From contig NZ_NIVS01000032.1 of the NCBI RefSeq assembly GCF_002205165.1, positions 124,001 to 188,000 on the forward strand: a DNA stretch of 64,000 nt, in the 5' to 3' direction. Made by a program: the position numbers and the translations under genes. Below are positions 50,711 through 60,015 of the stretch, one piece after another. Within the stretch, counting starts at the first letter, position 1. Each line of letters begins with the position of its first letter. The notes under the pieces are model-generated. The model did not search any database. It was not told where the DNA came from and was given only the letters and a program-made list of their open reading frames with translations. Source of the stretch: Stenotrophomonas maltophilia (lineage in GTDB: Bacteria > Pseudomonadota > Gammaproteobacteria > Xanthomonadales > Xanthomonadaceae).

Positions 50711-50781
50711 CCTGGGCGGCCACACGGCAGCGACATCCGCCCCGGTATAGTGACCCTGACTTCACCGCAAGGATCGAAGCT

Positions 50782-52437
50782 ATGCAGAAGGGCTCGGATC
50801 TACTGGTCAAGGCGCTGGAGAACGAAGGCGTCGACCGCATCTTTGGCGTGCCGGGCGAGGAGAATCTGGACTTCCTTGAGTCGCTCCGGACGTCGCACAT
50901 CGAGTTGGTGCTCACCCGGCACGAGCAGGCGGCCGCATTCATGGCGGCCACCCACGGCCGGCTGACCGGCAGGCCAGGCGTGTGCCTGGCCACACTCGGC
51001 CCCGGGGCACTGAATTTTTCCACCGGCGCGGCCTACGCCCACCTCGGCGCGTGGCCGATGATCCTCATCACCGGTCAGAAGCCGGTCATGAGCGCCAAGC
51101 AGGCGCGCTTCCAGATCGTGGACATCGTGGCATCGATGAAGCCGCTCACGAAAATCACCCGGCAGATCGTCAGCCCTGCGGCGATTCCGGCGACGGTGCG
51201 CGACGCCTTCCGCGTAGCGATGGAAGAGCGCCCCGGACCGGTGCATCTGGAGCTGCCGGAGGACGTCGCGGGCGAAGAGGTGGAGGATGTGCCGGTCATC
51301 CCCATCCATCCCCTTGAGCGCCCCATCGCCCCCTCTGCCGCGCTTGACCGGGCGGAGGCGGCGATCCTCGCGGCCAAGCGGCCCCTGGTCATGATCGGTG
51401 CGGCCGGCAGCCGCCCCTGGCTGGCCGAGTCACTTTCCGCCTTCGTCGCGCGCACGCGCCTGCCGTTCTTCAACACGCAGATGGGCAAGGGCGCGGTCAC
51501 CGGGGGCTCCAATCTGTACATGGGCACGGCCGCTCTCTCCGAGGGCGACTATGTGCACGAAGCCGTCGCCCGCGCCGATCTGATCATCGCCATCGGGCAT
51601 GACACCGTCGAAAAGCCGCCCTTCCTGATGAAGGGCGGCGGTGGTCCCAAGGTCATCCACATCAGCTTCCAGTCCGCGACCGTCGAGCAGGTCTACCACC
51701 CGGATATTGAAGTGCTGGGCGACATCGGCGCCTCGGTGGATGCGCTGGCCGAACGGCTAGAAGGCCGCTTGGCTGAAGACGCCGGCATGGTCGAACTGCG
51801 CCAGCAGATCCTGGCTCGTCTCAACGACCGTGCCGAGGAAGACCGTTTCCCGATCACCCCACAGCGGCTCGTGCACGACGTGCGCCAGTCCATGCCAGAC
51901 GACGGCATCGTCTGCCTCGACAACGGCATGTACAAGATCTGGTTCGCCCGCAATTACCGCACGCATGTCGCCAACACACTGCTGCTGGACAACGCGCTCG
52001 CCACCATGGGCGCGGGTCTGCCATCGGCGATGATGGCCGCGATGCTGTACCCGCAGCGCCGGGTCATGGCCGTGTGTGGCGACGGCGGCTTCATGATGAA
52101 CTCGCAGGAGATGGAAACCGCCGTCCGCTTGGGCCTCAACCTGGTCGTGGTGATCCTCAACGACAGCGCCTACGGCATGATCCGCTGGAAGCAGGCGGTG
52201 GACGGCTTCGAGGATTTCGGGATGCGCTTTGGCAATCCCGATTTCGTGAAGTATGCCGAGGCCTATGGCGCGAAGGGGAGCCGGGTGACCGCGGTCGGCG
52301 ATCTGGTGCCGATGATCGAGGCCGCCTTCGCTGGCGGTGGCATCCATGTGCTGGATGTGCCGATCGACTATTCCGAAAACACCCGCGTGCTGGTGGATGA
52401 ACTGCGCAACCGCACGCCGGTCGTGGGCTGTGCCTGA
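50782..52437 (+). CDS. Acetolactate synthase-like TPP enzyme
   Basis: 551-aa thiamine-diphosphate enzyme most like catabolic acetolactate synthase (AlsS) or glyoxylate carboligase, acting in the cytosol. The cofactor-activating Glu is in TRHEQAAAFMA, and the TPP motif is GDG (433-435) followed by the ILNDSAYGMI Asn. FAD-binding-like central domain residues (GKGAVTGGSNLYMGT) are present. No small regulatory subunit gene is adjacent. An aldehyde dehydrogenase follows 33 bp downstream, so a pathway from pyruvate or a 2-oxo acid through an aldehyde or acetolactate intermediate is possible. Its start has AAGGA nearby. Confidence 0.87.
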   Translation: MQKGSDLLVKALENEGVDRIFGVPGEENLDFLESLRTSHIELVLTRHEQAAAFMAATHGRLTGRPGVCLATLGPGALNFSTGAAYAHLGAWPMILITGQKPVMSAKQARFQIVDIVASMKPLTKITRQIVSPAAIPATVRDAFRVAMEERPGPVHLELPEDVAGEEVEDVPVIPIHPLERPIAPSAALDRAEAAILAAKRPLVMIGAAGSRPWLAESLSAFVARTRLPFFNTQMGKGAVTGGSNLYMGTAALSEGDYVHEAVARADLIIAIGHDTVEKPPFLMKGGGGPKVIHISFQSATVEQVYHPDIEVLGDIGASVDALAERLEGRLAEDAGMVELRQQILARLNDRAEEDRFPITPQRLVHDVRQSMPDDGIVCLDNGMYKIWFARNYRTHVANTLLLDNALATMGAGLPSAMMAAMLYPQRRVMAVCGDGGFMMNSQEMETAVRLGLNLVVVILNDSAYGMIRWKQAVDGFEDFGMRFGNPDFVKYAEAYGAKGSRVTAVGDLVPMIEAAFAGGGIHVLDVPIDYSENTRVLVDELRNRTPVVGCA

Positions 52438-52470
52438 TCGCCCTTCCTGATTCTTAGCAAGGAACCCAAG

Positions 52471-53853
52471 ATGCTGACCGTCGTCCAGGCTTTCGACCGC
52501 GCCCCCATCGCCGAGATCGGTTTCGATACCGCCGCTGCGTTGGAGCGCAAGCTCAGTGCCGCCGAGCGGGTGTTCAAGGACCGTGACGGCTGGCTTGCAC
52601 CGCACCAGCGCATTGCGATCCTGCGCAGGCTCGCGGCCCTGATGGACGCCAAGCGCGATCATCTGGCCCTGCAGATTGCACGCGAGGGCGGCAAACCGCT
52701 GCCGGATGCCATCGTCGAAACCACGCGCGCCATCGATGGCGTCCACAACGCCGCGGACGAGCTGCGCAACTTCGCTGGCCGCGAGATCCCCATGGGGCTC
52801 TCCGCCGCGGCGGAGGGCCGCTGGGCATTCACCACGCGTGAGCCGATCGGTATCGTGGCGGCAATCTCGGCGTTCAACCACCCGTTGAACCTGATCGTCC
52901 ACCAGGTGGCACCGGCCATCGCGGTCGGTTGCCCGGTCATCATCAAGCCCGCCTCTGCCACGCCATTATCGTGCCTGGAGTTCGTGGCGATGGTGCACGA
53001 GGCCGGGCTGCCGGAGCCGTGGTGCCAGAGCTTCCTGCCGGAAGGCAACGACCTGGCCGAGGCGCTGGCCACCGACAAACGGGTTGCCTTCCTGAGCTTC
53101 ATCGGCTCGGCGAGGGTAGGGTGGTCGCTGCACGCCAAGCTCGCACACGGGGCGCGCTCGGCGTTGGAACATGGCGGGGTCGCGCCCGCCATTGTCGATC
53201 GCAGCGCCGACCTGAGCAGGATCATCGAGCCGGTTGTCAAAGGCGGTTACTACCACGCGGGCCAGGTGTGCGTGTCCACGCAGCGCATCTTCGTCCACAC
53301 CGCGATCGCCGACGAGTTCACCCAGGCGCTGATCGCCCGGGTCGAACGCCTGCGCACCGGCGATCCCACGCTGAAAGATACTGATGTGGGCCCGCTGATC
53401 CAGCCGCGCGAGGCCGACCGTGTGGCCGAGTGGATTGACGAAGCAGTGACTGGCGGCGCGCGACTGGCCTACGGCGGCACGCGTCTCTCCGAGACCACGC
53501 TGCAACCGACCGTCCTGCTCGATCCCGCCAGCGACGCCCGGGTGACCACCCAGGAAGTGTTCGGGCCGGTGGTAGCGGTGTACCGCTATGCCGAGCTCGA
53601 CGAGGCGATCGCGCGTGCCAATGGACTGCCCACCGCCTTCCAGGCCAGTGTGTTCGCGCAGGATATCGATATCGCCATGCGCGCCGCCAACCGGCTGGAT
53701 GCCTCGGCCGTCATGATCAATGACGCCACCGCGTTCCGCACGGACTGGATGCCCTTCGCCGGCCGCCGCGAGTCGGGCTACGGCACCGGGGGCATCCCGT
53801 ACACCATGCGCGACATGTCGCAGGAGAAGATGGTCCTGATGCGCCGGAGCTGA
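52471..53853 (+). CDS. NAD(P)-dependent aldehyde dehydrogenase
   Basis: 460-aa aldehyde dehydrogenase. The catalytic Cys267 lies in HAGQVCVSTQRI and the general base Glu233 in SALEHGGVAP. The cofactor strand is FNHPLNLIVHQVAPAIAVGCPVIIKPAS, with EVFGPVVAVYRY near the end. Most like lactaldehyde/glyceraldehyde-3-phosphate (non-phosphorylating) or phosphonoacetaldehyde-type enzymes, but the substrate is not decidable. It probably forms an operon with the upstream TPP enzyme. Confidence 0.9.
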   Translation: MLTVVQAFDRAPIAEIGFDTAAALERKLSAAERVFKDRDGWLAPHQRIAILRRLAALMDAKRDHLALQIAREGGKPLPDAIVETTRAIDGVHNAADELRNFAGREIPMGLSAAAEGRWAFTTREPIGIVAAISAFNHPLNLIVHQVAPAIAVGCPVIIKPASATPLSCLEFVAMVHEAGLPEPWCQSFLPEGNDLAEALATDKRVAFLSFIGSARVGWSLHAKLAHGARSALEHGGVAPAIVDRSADLSRIIEPVVKGGYYHAGQVCVSTQRIFVHTAIADEFTQALIARVERLRTGDPTLKDTDVGPLIQPREADRVAEWIDEAVTGGARLAYGGTRLSETTLQPTVLLDPASDARVTTQEVFGPVVAVYRYAELDEAIARANGLPTAFQASVFAQDIDIAMRAANRLDASAVMINDATAFRTDWMPFAGRRESGYGTGGIPYTMRDMSQEKMVLMRRS

Positions 53854-53975
53854 GTAAGGCACGAAATGCGGAGCGTCGCTTACCGGTAGTCCGCGTCAGA
53901 CTGACATCACCGCAGAGGGTGCCATTACCTGTGCGGGGGTCATTGGCGCCCGAGCAGGCGCCGGGTTCCCTCGTC

Positions 53976-54004
53976 TTGTCGCAGGGCCCCAGCACCTCTA
54001 AGAT
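53976..54004 (+). promoter_or_regulatory. Candidate promoter of the beta-lactamase-fold lipoprotein
   Basis: TTGTCG (53976-53981), a 17-bp spacer and TAAGAT (53999-54004), 35 bp before the ATG at 54039. Confidence 0.4.
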
Positions 54005-54038
54005 CGCGCTCAGCCACATCCTCCTCAAGCGCCTACGC

Positions 54039-55235
54039 ATGCACGCGACGTCCATGAGTGTTCCCGGTAGTGCGTGGTTGCGCTGCCTCGTTCTGTCAGC
54101 CGCGCTTCTAGCCGTGGGCTGCACGGGCGGAAAAGGCCCAGTGAAGGATCTCGAGGCGGAGATCGATGAGGTCGCCGCAACGCTGGTCGAGCAACCCTTG
54201 CTCCACTCAGCCTCGATCGGCGTCGTGTACCGGGGCAGGGAGTTCATCCGGCATCGCGGCGACATGGAAACCGGGAAGCCGGGCCCGCCGACCGATGCGA
54301 CGCTCTATGAAATCGGTTCGTTGAGCAAGACGCTGGCCGGTACCCTGATGGCCAATGCCGTCCTTGAGCACAAGGTGGGTCTGGACGACGATATCCGGCA
54401 GTATCTGCAGGGGGACTATCCGAACCTGCAGTATGAAGGCGACCCCATCCGCATCCGGCACCTGCTGTCGCACACCAGTGGCTTGCCGAACATGTTGCCG
54501 GAACGCGCGAACACGGTGCTCGCCGATTTTACGGATCATCGTACGCCCGACGCGCTCAATGCCGTCTATGCGCGCTACGACAAGGCGGACTTCCTCCGGG
54601 ACCTGCACACGGTCGAGATTCCCCGGGTGCCGGGGAAAGATTACGGCTATTCCAGTGCCGGGACGGAGCTGGCGGCACATGTTCTGGAAGTGGTTTACAA
54701 GAAGGATTACGAATCGCTGTTGCGCGCATACCTCAGCGACGCTGCGGGTATGACGGGCCTCAGGATCAGGCTGAGCGATGAGGAAGCGCCTCATCTTGCG
54801 GTCGGCTATCACAGCGACAACGCAGTACCGACCACGCCGATGCCACAGCTGCCGTGGGGGGCATCCGGGAACGCAAAGGCGACGCTTCCCGACATGGTGA
54901 AGTACCTGAAGTTCCAGCTGGCCGACGGGCCCGTGGCAAAGGAATCGCATCGCACCTTGGTCACCTTTGATGCCGAGTCCAGCATCGGCTACTTCTGGAA
55001 CATCGTCCGTGGCGACCCCCTGAAGGGGACTTACTATGCGCACCATGGTGGTGTACCGCGCTCGCAGTGCTATATCTACATCCTGCCGAAGTACGACCTC
55101 GGCATCTTCGTGATCACCAACCAGAGCGGCGACCAGACGGCACGCGCCATGGAAACAGCGATCGATACGTTGGTGGAGAGGATCGCGGCGCGGGAGAGCA
55201 GCGCTGGCAAGGGTGAAGTAATTCCGGATGCCTGA
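54039..55235 (+). CDS. Serine beta-lactamase-like lipoprotein
   Basis: 398-aa penicillin-binding-protein-like hydrolase. The lipoprotein signal ends LLAVGC (about residue 28). The catalytic SxxK is in IGSLSKTLAGTLMA, the second motif is YSSAGTEL, and HHGG near the C-terminus stands for the third. Family members include D-aminopeptidases, esterases and class C beta-lactamases; the lipid anchor and sequence style favour a cell-envelope peptidase or esterase. ATG 54039 is preferred, with 54054 also possible. It is monocistronic and preceded by a plausible promoter. Confidence 0.87.
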   Translation: MHATSMSVPGSAWLRCLVLSAALLAVGCTGGKGPVKDLEAEIDEVAATLVEQPLLHSASIGVVYRGREFIRHRGDMETGKPGPPTDATLYEIGSLSKTLAGTLMANAVLEHKVGLDDDIRQYLQGDYPNLQYEGDPIRIRHLLSHTSGLPNMLPERANTVLADFTDHRTPDALNAVYARYDKADFLRDLHTVEIPRVPGKDYGYSSAGTELAAHVLEVVYKKDYESLLRAYLSDAAGMTGLRIRLSDEEAPHLAVGYHSDNAVPTTPMPQLPWGASGNAKATLPDMVKYLKFQLADGPVAKESHRTLVTFDAESSIGYFWNIVRGDPLKGTYYAHHGGVPRSQCYIYILPKYDLGIFVITNQSGDQTARAMETAIDTLVERIAARESSAGKGEVIPDA

Positions 55236-55330
55236 CACCTGTCACTTGTGACGGGTCGGTGCAAAGCGAGAATGGACCCATTCCCGCACGGCGCTGCATC
55301 GCCGGCACCCACCCACCTCAAGGACACCCC

Positions 55331-55858
55331 GTGGACATGCTGCATCCGCTTCTCTCGAACACCCCGGTGTGGGTCTGGGCGCTTCTGGTCTTTCTGGTCG
55401 CACGGGGCGTCGCCGCCATGAAACCTGGAGAAACCTCGCTCACGAAACTGGCCATCGTGCCGACTCTTTTCGTGGCGTGGGGCATCGTGTCGATAAACCA
55501 CCGGTTCGGCAATGCCTGGGAAGCGTGGGGTCAGTGGTCGGTGGGCATCGGCGCAGGCGTGGGCCTTGGATGGCTGCTGCTGCGCCGGGCAACGCTCGCC
55601 CTGAATCCGTCGACGGGAAAGCTGTGGCGCAGTGCAGACTACACTCTCCTGCCGCTGCTCCTGGTCACGTTTGCAGTGAAGTACGGCTTCGAGTGTGCGC
55701 TATCCGTATCTCCGGCCCTCAGCGCGGACGGTGGCTTCCGCGCCGCCTACCTGCTGCTGTCGGGCGGTTTCACTGGCATCTTCATTGGCAAGTATTTGCG
55801 GTACCTGCGCGCGTCTCGTCCCGCATCGCCGCATAGGAGCCTCGATGCGGCGGGCTGA
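55331..55858 (+). CDS. Small polytopic membrane protein (DUF6622-like)
   Basis: 175-aa inner-membrane protein with about five hydrophobic helices. The opening LLSNTPVWVWALLVFLVARG resembles the DUF6622 family. Conserved-looking loops are RFGNAWEAWGQW and LRRATLALNPSTGKLWRSADYTLLPLLL. The start is a GTG at 55331, 6 nt after AAGGA; an ATG two codons later is the alternative. Function unknown. Confidence 0.72.
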   Translation: MDMLHPLLSNTPVWVWALLVFLVARGVAAMKPGETSLTKLAIVPTLFVAWGIVSINHRFGNAWEAWGQWSVGIGAGVGLGWLLLRRATLALNPSTGKLWRSADYTLLPLLLVTFAVKYGFECALSVSPALSADGGFRAAYLLLSGGFTGIFIGKYLRYLRASRPASPHRSLDAAG

Positions 55859-55892
55859 GCTGCCCCGGCGGCGCACACTGGCAAAGAGGACG

Positions 55893-56720
55893 TCAATTCG
55901 CGCTGCCCCTGCAGCGCGGGAACTGACTGCAGCCAAAGAACGACTCACCGGTGCGCCGGTTGGTTCGTTGTACCAGTGTGCTGCCGCATCGAGGGCAGCT
56001 CTCGCTCGGCGCAGGCGCCGCCTGTGGCGGGGCGAGCAATGGCTCAATACGGGAGTTGGGCAAGGATGGCGACACATCGGCTTTGCGTGATGCCTGGATC
56101 ATCTCCAGCAACGCTGCTCCGCCAATCAGTTCGATAGGCTTGCCCCGTGCAAACGTCTCCGCGTCACGGGTAAATGTCCCGACACAGACAATCTTGACCG
56201 CGTCGGCGCGATGGTGCGTCAACAAGCCTGCCATCTCGCGCACAACGCTCACGCCGACCTGCTGGCGCTTCCATTGCTTGCACTGGACCAGAACGCGCCG
56301 GCCGTCTCTGCGAAGGATCAGATCGATGCCACCATCCGGGCCGCCCAGACCCGTCTCTTCGACGGTATAGCCCTCCCGGCGAAATGCCTCGCCGACCACC
56401 TGTTCGAACTGGCGCCAGCCGCCTGCGGCCAGACTGTCCAGCGTGGTCCGGGTATCCAGCAGGCGGCGCCGATGCCTGGCGCGCAGGAAATAGAGGAGGG
56501 CGGCCAGCCAACAGAGACCCAGCAACACCCAGGCGAGCGGGGCCAGCACCTGCCCGAACGGTCCGGCAAAGCTTGCAGCCAACGCGCCGTCCTGCCGCGA
56601 GAACCACCACGGAATCCCGTACCGAAGCGCGCTGTAGCCGGCCATGCCGACCAGGATCCCGACCGGCCAAGGCAGGCCGATCAAGGCGTCAAATCCGGTC
56701 GATGTTCTTCTACGTCCCAT
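55893..56720 (-). CDS. Membrane-anchored Mrr-type restriction endonuclease
   Basis: 275-aa protein: two N-terminal transmembrane helices (about 18-80), an Mrr-cat nuclease domain (about 95-215) and a C-terminal topoisomerase-type zinc finger (about 242-275, CPRCG...CSQFPRC). The PD-(D/E)xK core reads GLGGPDGGIDLILRRDG with VQCKQWK, the QxK form typical of Mrr. FTRDAETFAR matches the later helix. Mrr cuts methylated DNA; the membrane anchor and zinc finger suggest attack on incoming DNA near the envelope. It stands alone without a methyltransferase. Start ATG 56720. Confidence 0.85.
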   Translation of the reverse strand: MGRRRTSTGFDALIGLPWPVGILVGMAGYSALRYGIPWWFSRQDGALAASFAGPFGQVLAPLAWVLLGLCWLAALLYFLRARHRRRLLDTRTTLDSLAAGGWRQFEQVVGEAFRREGYTVEETGLGGPDGGIDLILRRDGRRVLVQCKQWKRQQVGVSVVREMAGLLTHHRADAVKIVCVGTFTRDAETFARGKPIELIGGAALLEMIQASRKADVSPSLPNSRIEPLLAPPQAAPAPSESCPRCGSTLVQRTNRRTGESFFGCSQFPRCRGSAN

Positions 56721-56832
56721 GTAAGCAGCCTGTTTCCCCTGGCGCCAACATACCAGCCTGAGGGCCAATATCTGATGCCGTGCGTCAGGAGGTGAGCCAC
56801 TCCCGGTCCGTGCGATCTCGCCGTCTTGCAGC

Positions 56833-58035
56833 TTACGGCGATGCCGGCTTGACGACGTAGCGCTCCCAGTAGCCAGCAAGCTGAGCCGCCTTTCGGTTGC
56901 TCAGCTCGCTGTCGAGGGTCTGCCGTAACCCTGCTGCTTCCTCACCACGTTCGGCACGGTACAACTCGCGGGCCGTCTCGAGCAGCGCCCGCTGGCGTAC
57001 GTTGAGGTTACCGAAGGGGTCGAAGTAAGAGTCAAGGCGTGAAGCGTCAGCCACCCCGGTCCACGTGAAGCGTGCTTCGCCCGCCTCCGTAGCAATGGAT
57101 CGGTACCGGTCCACGGCCATCGCCGGCGTGGCCCTGCCTTCCAGCACATCCAGGCGCGTCTGCAGCAACGCGACTTCGGGCGAGTTCCGCTCTGCCTTGA
57201 GGGCTTGCACCGACTCCCGAACAAACGCGCGGTCCATGTTGCCGGTGCCGGACTGGACGCCCAGCAGGTTGAAGCTGGCGACAGCAGCGTGGTACTCGCG
57301 GCGCTCCTCCCGGTGTACCTGCGCCTCACCGGGTTCGCCGAGGCTGGAGGGCTGTACGATCCGCAGGTTCTTGGAGTCGGCCAGGATCGCTTCGATGTCC
57401 CGCTTGTGGAACTCGCCAACCACCACGACAACCGTGCCGCCGGGGCGCGCTTTCGCCGCAGCGGCTACCCGCTGTGCCTGCAGGTAGGTGCGGTAGAGAT
57501 ACAGCCTGCGCGGCAGGTCATCCGCTGCGCGCTTGGCCGGCGTTGCGGCCCACTGCGCGATCCGCTCCACGTTCTTTGCCTCGTCGGCGTGGAAGAGATC
57601 CCGCGTGAGCTGGCTCGGGGAGGGGAATGAAAGGAACTGCTGGAACCCGCTGGCAGGGCGCAGTTCCGGCGGCGCCCCCAGGTCCAGGCCGAATCCAAGC
57701 TTGGCATCTTCGACGGGTGGCTCCCAGTCAATGGGACACAGATCGATCCCGTTGCGCCGGGCGAAAGGAACCACGACGTCCTGGACTTCGTAGGTGAACT
57801 CGTAATAGTCGTTGCGTGCAAAGGCCTCCGGCGACCGCTCGATGCAGATGGCGTCGGGCTTGGCATGCGCCAGGAAGGCCGCAAGGCGGGCAGGGCGGTC
57901 ATTTTTGGCCACTAGCTGGGCAGCGTGGTCCACGCCAAGCACGATCACGGTTGTCGTCCCGTCGGCGGCCTTGGAACTTGCTCCGGCCGTCGCACACATC
58001 AGCAGCAACGCTACCGAGAAAAATAGACGCCTCAC
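56833..58035 (-). CDS. Secreted TraB/ChaN-like protein of unknown function
   Basis: 400-aa protein with a signal peptide (about 1-19, VALLLMCATAGASS). The following part reads VIVLGVDHAAQL, then DAICIERSPEAF, and later VVVVVGEFHKRDI. That pattern of His, Glu and GxFH-type residues resembles the TraB/GumN/ChaN (Tiki-like) fold, whose members are metalloproteases or heme-binding proteins; I cannot prove it here. The C-terminal third is helical. The GTG at 58035 is preferred, since GGAGGGA lies 7 nt before it inside the alternative ATG start at 58050. Monocistronic. Confidence 0.6.
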   Translation of the reverse strand: MRRLFFSVALLLMCATAGASSKAADGTTTVIVLGVDHAAQLVAKNDRPARLAAFLAHAKPDAICIERSPEAFARNDYYEFTYEVQDVVVPFARRNGIDLCPIDWEPPVEDAKLGFGLDLGAPPELRPASGFQQFLSFPSPSQLTRDLFHADEAKNVERIAQWAATPAKRAADDLPRRLYLYRTYLQAQRVAAAAKARPGGTVVVVVGEFHKRDIEAILADSKNLRIVQPSSLGEPGEAQVHREERREYHAAVASFNLLGVQSGTGNMDRAFVRESVQALKAERNSPEVALLQTRLDVLEGRATPAMAVDRYRSIATEAGEARFTWTGVADASRLDSYFDPFGNLNVRQRALLETARELYRAERGEEAAGLRQTLDSELSNRKAAQLAGYWERYVVKPASP

Positions 58036-58236
58036 ACGTACTCCCTCCATTCCATTGGATCCAACATAGCGTGCACAGCCCCCTGGCTCGTGTGCCATTG
58101 GTTGTAGTCACGCCGCAGCTGCGATGCTGCCACCAGATCGTTATTCCCCTGGGCCGCCAGCAGCTCTAGGGCCAGCGATACCCCCAGCGTCGGTGTCACC
58201 GTGCTTGCCTTCGGCGCGCGCCTGCCGGGAGCGTAA

Positions 58237-58262
58237 GCGTGCGGAGTCAGTCGTCCGCACGC
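58237..58262 (-). terminator. Hairpin after the PQQ-type dehydrogenase gene
   Basis: GCGTGCGGA (58237-58245) and TCCGCACGC (58254-58262) are perfect 9-bp arms with an 8-nt loop, 21 bp beyond the stop of the minus-strand gene. No clear T tract follows, so termination strength is uncertain. Confidence 0.5.
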
Positions 58263-58283
58263 GGCTTCAATTGAGCAGCGTGC

Positions 58284-59861
58284 TCACAGGGTTTCTTTCG
58301 GTATCAGTCTCAGTAGCCTCCCGTCCCCCCCATCGGTAAGCGCGTAGACGGAGCCATCTGCAGCGACCATGACGTCACGAATCCGTTCACCCAGTTCACT
58401 GAGCAACCGCTCCTGGCGCACCACGCGATCACCGTCGCGAACGAGGCGGCGGATGCTCCGCTCACGCAATGCAGGCACCAGCAGATCTCCCTGCCATTCC
58501 TTGAAGAGGGCGCCTTGATACACGGCAAGACCGGAGGGTGCGATGGACGGCGACCAGATCACCTCAGGGTCCTCGAACGCCTTGTGCCGGGTAAACGGGC
58601 TCACCCGTGCAAATGGGTAGTCGATCCCGTGACTGACCATCGGCCAGCCGTAGTTTGCGCCCGGTCGAAGTCGGTTGAGCTCGTCACCGCCGCGCGGCCC
58701 GTGTTCGCTGACATAGATGGAATCTGTGACAGGGTCATGCACGATGCCCTGTGGGTTGCGATGCCCGGAGGTGTACAGGTTCGCCACGCTCGCGCCAGGC
58801 GCGAGCTCTATCCGCATCACCTTGCCCAGCGAGTTGCGCACATTCTGCGCCTCCTCCCGGCGGGCACTACCGTCGCCCACGGTCATCAGCAGGGTGTGCG
58901 CGTCGAGAAAGGCCAAGCGCCCGCCGTTGTTGCCGTCGCTGACTTTTGGTGTGGATTCGAAAAGAATCTCCACCTGTTCCATGGACCACGCATCGCCAAC
59001 GCGTTCCAGCGCGCCACGCATCAACCGAACACCCACGCCGCGTTGATCTCGATAACCCTGCGTCAGATAGACGCGGCGATCGGTCTCGAAATCCGGCGAC
59101 AGCACAATGTCCATCAGGCCGATCACGCGCTCCCGCTGATAGCCCACGGGTAGTTGGGAGACGTTGACGTCCTCACCTTCACCGGCGCGGTCAATCAGCT
59201 TCAGGCGGCCAGCCATTTCGGTGACGAGCAGTCTTCCATCGGGCAGCTCCGCCAACGACCACGGCCACTGAAGGCCGGCGGCGACGGTGGCGACCTGGTA
59301 GCCTGTTGCCGCAGGCGGCTGTGCACCTTGCGCCGTTGGCCGCGTCAACAGGAACGACCCAAGCGGCAGCAGTATCAGGCAAGCGGGCAGCAGGTAGGCC
59401 ATGCCACTGTGCTGGCGCGTTACGCTGACGGCAGGCGCCGTCAGCGTGTAGCTCACATAGCCGCCCACCAGCCCACACAGGCTGAGGAGGGCGTAGCCTG
59501 GAAACTCCCGGATGGCGGCGATCGCCGGCATCGGAATCACACTGCGCAGCAGCGCCAGCACGGCGGCCAATCCGGCTACACCAGCGAGCAGCGCGCAGGG
59601 CAGGGCACTGAGCCCCAGGCGCCGCAGAACTGCCTGCAGACCCAGCGCAAGCACCCCGCCGGCCAGCGAAAAGCCGAACATCACAGGGCCGAACCGGGCC
59701 AGATCTTCGCCGGTCACGGCTCCGCGCGTCCGCCAGCCGACCTCGAGGCCCAGCTGCGTAAGCGCGTGCAGATTGATCTGGGTCTGCAGCACGCTGGTAA
59801 CAGCGGCCGTGGCCAATGCAGCGATGAGGGTGATAGAGGTGGTTCGCAACCAGGAGCGCAT
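58284..59861 (-). CDS. Membrane-fused PQQ-type sugar dehydrogenase
   Basis: 525-aa protein. The N-terminal 180 residues carry about five transmembrane helices of unknown origin. The remainder is a soluble-glucose-dehydrogenase-like six-bladed propeller (Gdh-B/YliI, 'PQQ-dependent sugar dehydrogenase'): LQWPWSLAELPDGRLLVTEMAGRL, GLMDIVLSPDF, KVSDGNNGGRLAF, LYTSGHRNPQGI, SEHGPRGGDELN and NYGWPMVSHG. The catalytic His of the family lies in the first propeller motif, where this protein has Trp/Ser, so activity needs testing. Propeller topology places it in the periplasm, possibly passing electrons to quinone. Confidence 0.85.
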   Translation of the reverse strand: MRSWLRTTSITLIAALATAAVTSVLQTQINLHALTQLGLEVGWRTRGAVTGEDLARFGPVMFGFSLAGGVLALGLQAVLRRLGLSALPCALLAGVAGLAAVLALLRSVIPMPAIAAIREFPGYALLSLCGLVGGYVSYTLTAPAVSVTRQHSGMAYLLPACLILLPLGSFLLTRPTAQGAQPPAATGYQVATVAAGLQWPWSLAELPDGRLLVTEMAGRLKLIDRAGEGEDVNVSQLPVGYQRERVIGLMDIVLSPDFETDRRVYLTQGYRDQRGVGVRLMRGALERVGDAWSMEQVEILFESTPKVSDGNNGGRLAFLDAHTLLMTVGDGSARREEAQNVRNSLGKVMRIELAPGASVANLYTSGHRNPQGIVHDPVTDSIYVSEHGPRGGDELNRLRPGANYGWPMVSHGIDYPFARVSPFTRHKAFEDPEVIWSPSIAPSGLAVYQGALFKEWQGDLLVPALRERSIRRLVRDGDRVVRQERLLSELGERIRDVMVAADGSVYALTDGGDGRLLRLIPKETL

Positions 59862-60015
59862 GCAGGGAGTTCGTCAACGCAAGCCGAATCGACACTCTAC
59901 CAATGCGATCCAGTGAACCTCCAGTGATGCATTCCGCTGAAGAATTCACAGGGGAGGAACTGCACGGCGGCGACTCTTTGTGGACCTCCCCCCTTGAAGC
60001 GACGGATCTCCTTCC

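Noticed and set aside
49492-50781. N-terminal extension of the TPP enzyme frame over the dipeptidase
   Set aside because: The recognised enzyme starts at ATG 50782; the preceding 430 codons are antisense to the M19 gene.
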